Program-made: the position numbers and the translations under genes | From: Variovorax boronicumulans | GTDB taxonomy: Bacteria > Pseudomonadota > Gammaproteobacteria > Burkholderiales > Burkholderiaceae_C | DNA: 64,000 bases | Reading direction: 5' to 3' | NCBI RefSeq assembly: GCF_030812215.1 | Contig: NZ_JAUSSG010000007.1 | Location: 186,001 to 250,000, forward strand | Shown here: positions 61,647 through 64,000 of the stretch, piece after piece | How positions within the stretch are numbered: the first letter of the stretch is position 1 | Layout: each line of letters opens with the position of its first letter | Notes under the pieces: generated by a model | Seen by the model: the letters and a program-made list of their open reading frames with translations, nothing else | What the model was told of the DNA's origin: nothing | Database searches by the model: none

Positions 61647-62126
61647 TCAGCGGCCCTCGTAGGCCTTCTGCACCGTCGCGAGATCGAGCTTGGTCATCTC
61701 CATCATCGCCCGCATCGCGCGGCCGGCCTTCTCGGGATCCTTGTCCTGGAACATGCGGGTCATGGCGTGGGGCGCCACCTGCCACGAAACGCCGTAGCGA
61801 TCGGTGAGCCAGCCGCACTTCACGGGCTTGCCGCCGCCTTCGAGCAGCTTGTCCCAGTAGTGGTCGACCTCGGCCTGCGTCTCGCAGGGCACGTAGAGCG
61901 AAAGCGCCGGGGTGAACTTGTAGTCGGGGCCGCCGTTGAGCACCATGAACGCCTGGCCGTCGAGCTCGAAGGTCGCGGTCAGCAGGCTGCCGTCCTTGGG
62001 GCCCGGGCCGTTGGCGGGCCAGTTCAGCCGGTCGGTCACGCGGGAGTTCGGGAAGATGCCGGTGTAGAAATCGAGGACCTCTTCGCCGTTGCCGTCGAAC
62101 CAGAGGCAGGGAACGATCTTTTGCAT
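61647..62126 (-). CDS. VOC-family protein (PhnB-like)
   Basis: A 159-residue glyoxalase-fold protein: MQKIVPCLWFDGNGEEVLDFYTGIFPNSRV, TATFELDGQAFMVLNGGPDYKFTPALSLYVPCETQAEVDHYW and CGWLTDRYGVSWQVAP. This is the PhnB/YjdN-like group of unknown substrate. Start at 62126 is fixed by AAAGGAG six to seven bases upstream; longer frames are not supported. Confidence 0.9.
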   Translation of the reverse strand: MQKIVPCLWFDGNGEEVLDFYTGIFPNSRVTDRLNWPANGPGPKDGSLLTATFELDGQAFMVLNGGPDYKFTPALSLYVPCETQAEVDHYWDKLLEGGGKPVKCGWLTDRYGVSWQVAPHAMTRMFQDKDPEKAGRAMRAMMEMTKLDLATVQKAYEGR

Positions 62127-62283
62127 GGGTCTCCTTTGCTTGAACGATGAACCTGAGAGTTCAGTATCAAAGCGGGAGCGAGCCGTTGTCAAGCCGCGCG
62201 GCGGCTGTCAAAAGGAAGTTCCCCTGCCCTTCAGGCGTGCCGCGGCGGCACCAGCCGTTGCAGGGCCGCCGCGGGCCGATCGG
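62127..62283. other. Gap with a 10-bp GC hairpin
   Basis: CCGCGGCGGC (62240-62249) pairs with GCCGCCGCGG (62265-62274) around 15 bases, just after the receptor gene stop. No T-run follows on either strand, so termination may depend on Rho. The remaining bases hold the VOC ribosome site. Confidence 0.4.
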
Positions 62284-64000
62284 TTACCAGCGGTAGGTGG
62301 CCGTAGCGACCACCTTGCGCTGGTCGCCGAAGTAGCAGGTCTTCGACAACGTGTTGCAGGTGGCGATGTACGTCTTGTTCGTCAGGTTGCGCACGTTGAG
62401 CGCGAGGCTCCAGCGCTCGAAGTCGTAGCCGATCATCGCGTCGATCAACGTGTAGGCAGGAACCCGGGCCGGCGCACCGCCTCCGTTGCCGTAGTTGGAT
62501 CCGACATAGCGCGCGCCGACCCCGACCTTGATGCCGCTGAGGAAACGGTAGTCGCCCCACAGCGCCAGCTGGTTGCGCGACACGGCGGTCGCCTGTTTGC
62601 CGATTTCGGCGGGACGGGCGCTGGCGGTGACGATGGCGCGCGGCGTGTAGCTGTACGCGGCCGTGAGGTTCATGCGCGGAATCGGCTGCGTGGTGGCTTC
62701 GAACTCCAGGCCGCGCACCGAGATCTCGCCCGTCTGTTTGGGCGTGAATTCGGTGTCGTAGCTGATGTAGTTTTTCCGGCGCAGGTCGAAGATGGCCGCG
62801 CTGTAGCTGTCCTTGGTTCCCGGCGGCTGGTAGCGGACACCGGCTTCGTACTGGCGGCCGGTTTCGGGCTTGAAGGGTTGCTTGGTGACGGAGTCGAACG
62901 TCGAGGTCGGATTGAAGGACTCTGTGTAACTCAGGTAGGGCGCCCAGCCATTCGGTGCCAGGTAGACCAGGCCCGCGCGCTTGGTGAACTTGTGGTCCGA
63001 GGTGGCATTCCGCGTCCCGTCCAGCCGACTGAAACTGCTGCCTTCGGCACGGTCGTAGCGACCACCGAGCGTCAATTGCCAGGCATCGCGCCACTTGATC
63101 TGGTCTTGCAGGTAGATGCCGGTCTGGGTCAGGCGGGTCGCGTCGTTGGTGCCGGGGCCCGAGAACTCGAAGGGGCCCTTGAAATAGTAGGGTGCCGCGA
63201 TGTTCAGGAGAGGCGCGCTGCTGCCGCTGGAAGTCGCGACTTCAGAACTGGTGCGTTGGTGGTCCACCCCCACCAGGATCTTGTGCTTCCAGTCGCCTGA
63301 GTGCACATCGGCCTGGAGCTGGTTGTCCATGCTGAAGGCTCTGATCGATTCGCGCTGGGCGTAGAGCGTGTTGGTGATGTTCTGGAAGTTGACGGGATCG
63401 AATTCGTTGTCGGAGTTGATCGTGGCGAAGTTCGGAGCCTGCAGGCCGGCGGTGTCCAGCTTGAGACGTCCGGCGCGAGCGCTTTGACGCACCGTGAAGA
63501 TGTCGTTGAAGCGGTGCTCGAACTGGTAGCCGAACAGTTCCTGATCGTGATTGAACCGTTCCAGGTTGGGGTTGCCGGTGAACAGCGAAGCCGGAATGTA
63601 GGTGCCGATGGCACTCGGTATCAGCGAGCCGGCCCATGGGCGGGTGCGCTGGTAGACACCCGCACGGCTGCGCATGACCTGCGCGGACAGCGAGAGCGAG
63701 GTATCGCCCGAAATCTTCCAGGTCAGGGAAGGCGCGATGTAGGTGCGGTCATCGGCCATTTTTCCGGCGGGAAGCTGCGCATCGCGGAACACGCCCGTCA
63801 GGCGGTAGAGCACCTTGCCATCGGCATCGAGCGCACCGGAGAAGTCGCCCGCGACCTGGCGATGGTTGTTGCTGCCGACCTGCAACTGCAGTTCGCGAAT
63901 GGGCTCGGCCGTGGGGCGCTTGCCGACGACGCTGACCACGCCGCCCGGATTGCCGAGGCCGTAGAGCACCGAGGAAGGACCGCGCAGCAATTCGACACGT
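62284..64000 (-). CDS. TonB-dependent siderophore receptor (5' end outside window)
   Basis: At least 571 residues of an outer-membrane siderophore receptor; the signal peptide and most of the plug lie beyond the window. The visible start RVELLRGPSSVLYGLGNPGGVVSVVGKRP is the plug motif, and the barrel runs to the end with the usual YTLIDAMIGYDFERWSLALNVRNLTNKTYIATC and the C-terminal aromatic (VATATYRW). FGDQRKVVATATYRW as the final strand matches the FhuA/FpvA-like group. The siderophore cannot be deduced. Confidence 0.93.
   Translation of the reverse strand, partial: RVELLRGPSSVLYGLGNPGGVVSVVGKRPTAEPIRELQLQVGSNNHRQVAGDFSGALDADGKVLYRLTGVFRDAQLPAGKMADDRTYIAPSLTWKISGDTSLSLSAQVMRSRAGVYQRTRPWAGSLIPSAIGTYIPASLFTGNPNLERFNHDQELFGYQFEHRFNDIFTVRQSARAGRLKLDTAGLQAPNFATINSDNEFDPVNFQNITNTLYAQRESIRAFSMDNQLQADVHSGDWKHKILVGVDHQRTSSEVATSSGSSAPLLNIAAPYYFKGPFEFSGPGTNDATRLTQTGIYLQDQIKWRDAWQLTLGGRYDRAEGSSFSRLDGTRNATSDHKFTKRAGLVYLAPNGWAPYLSYTESFNPTSTFDSVTKQPFKPETGRQYEAGVRYQPPGTKDSYSAAIFDLRRKNYISYDTEFTPKQTGEISVRGLEFEATTQPIPRMNLTAAYSYTPRAIVTASARPAEIGKQATAVSRNQLALWGDYRFLSGIKVGVGARYVGSNYGNGGGAPARVPAYTLIDAMIGYDFERWSLALNVRNLTNKTYIATCNTLSKTCYFGDQRKVVATATYRW

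Overview
The window is a high-GC, densely coded bacterial chromosome segment. The gene order mltG-tmk-holB-pilZ-tatD, an orphan Bug-type solute-binding protein, cyanide-insensitive cydAB and many ATGA stop/start overlaps point to a betaproteobacterium of the Burkholderiales, most likely Comamonadaceae (Variovorax-like). That placement is inferred from gene content, not from a search. No tRNA, rRNA, CRISPR array, transposase or phage integrase was found.

Region 1 (1-18602, + strand): after the end of an alpha/beta hydrolase and a small DUF1488-like gene comes a seven-gene alpha-glucan/trehalose locus: glgB, glgE, treS fused to maltokinase, a CmpX-like membrane protein, glgX, treZ, and malQ fused to treY. 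TreS and maltokinase turn trehalose into maltose-1-phosphate, GlgE polymerises it and GlgB branches it. GlgX, MalQ and TreY/TreZ trim glucan and release trehalose. No glgA or glgC is present here.

Region 2 (18620-23390): a caa3-type terminal oxidase on the - strand (lipoprotein cytochrome c, subunit II with a haem domain, subunit I fused to subunit III) faces a divergent membrane-anchored dihaem cytochrome c.

Region 3 (23501-31593): a lone receiver protein converges on a PAS-PAS hybrid histidine kinase. Next come a four-gene small GTPase/Roadblock cassette, a TetR regulator with a divergent quinone reductase, a catalase remnant, and a heat-shock unit (a small unknown gene plus two Hsp20 genes) behind a sigma-32-like promoter.

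Region 4 (31712-34861, - strand): cioA/cioB-type quinol oxidase with a 52-residue DUF2474-like gene, then a broken exonuclease III gene.

Region 5 (34961-41406): DUF2726 protein, then a housekeeping operon mltG-tmk-holB-pilZ-tatD extended by ankyrin and DUF4124 genes, with ygfZ divergent.

Region 6 (41553-51903): accessory metabolism and secreted proteins, including a thioesterase-GNAT fusion, an HSL-type esterase, an exported hydratase-like protein, an iron alcohol dehydrogenase, an atypical tannase-family protein in AT-richer DNA, a Bug receptor, a beta-helix protein and a patatin.

Region 7 (51938-64000): tex, then a NarL-type two-component system divergent from three exported proteins, one almost wholly Gly/Ala/Ser/Thr. 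These are followed by a GIY-YIG/MarR pair with a well-formed promoter between two ACCCGGGT palindromes, a DUF2239 gene, a MATE exporter, a VOC protein and the 3' part of a TonB-dependent siderophore receptor gene.
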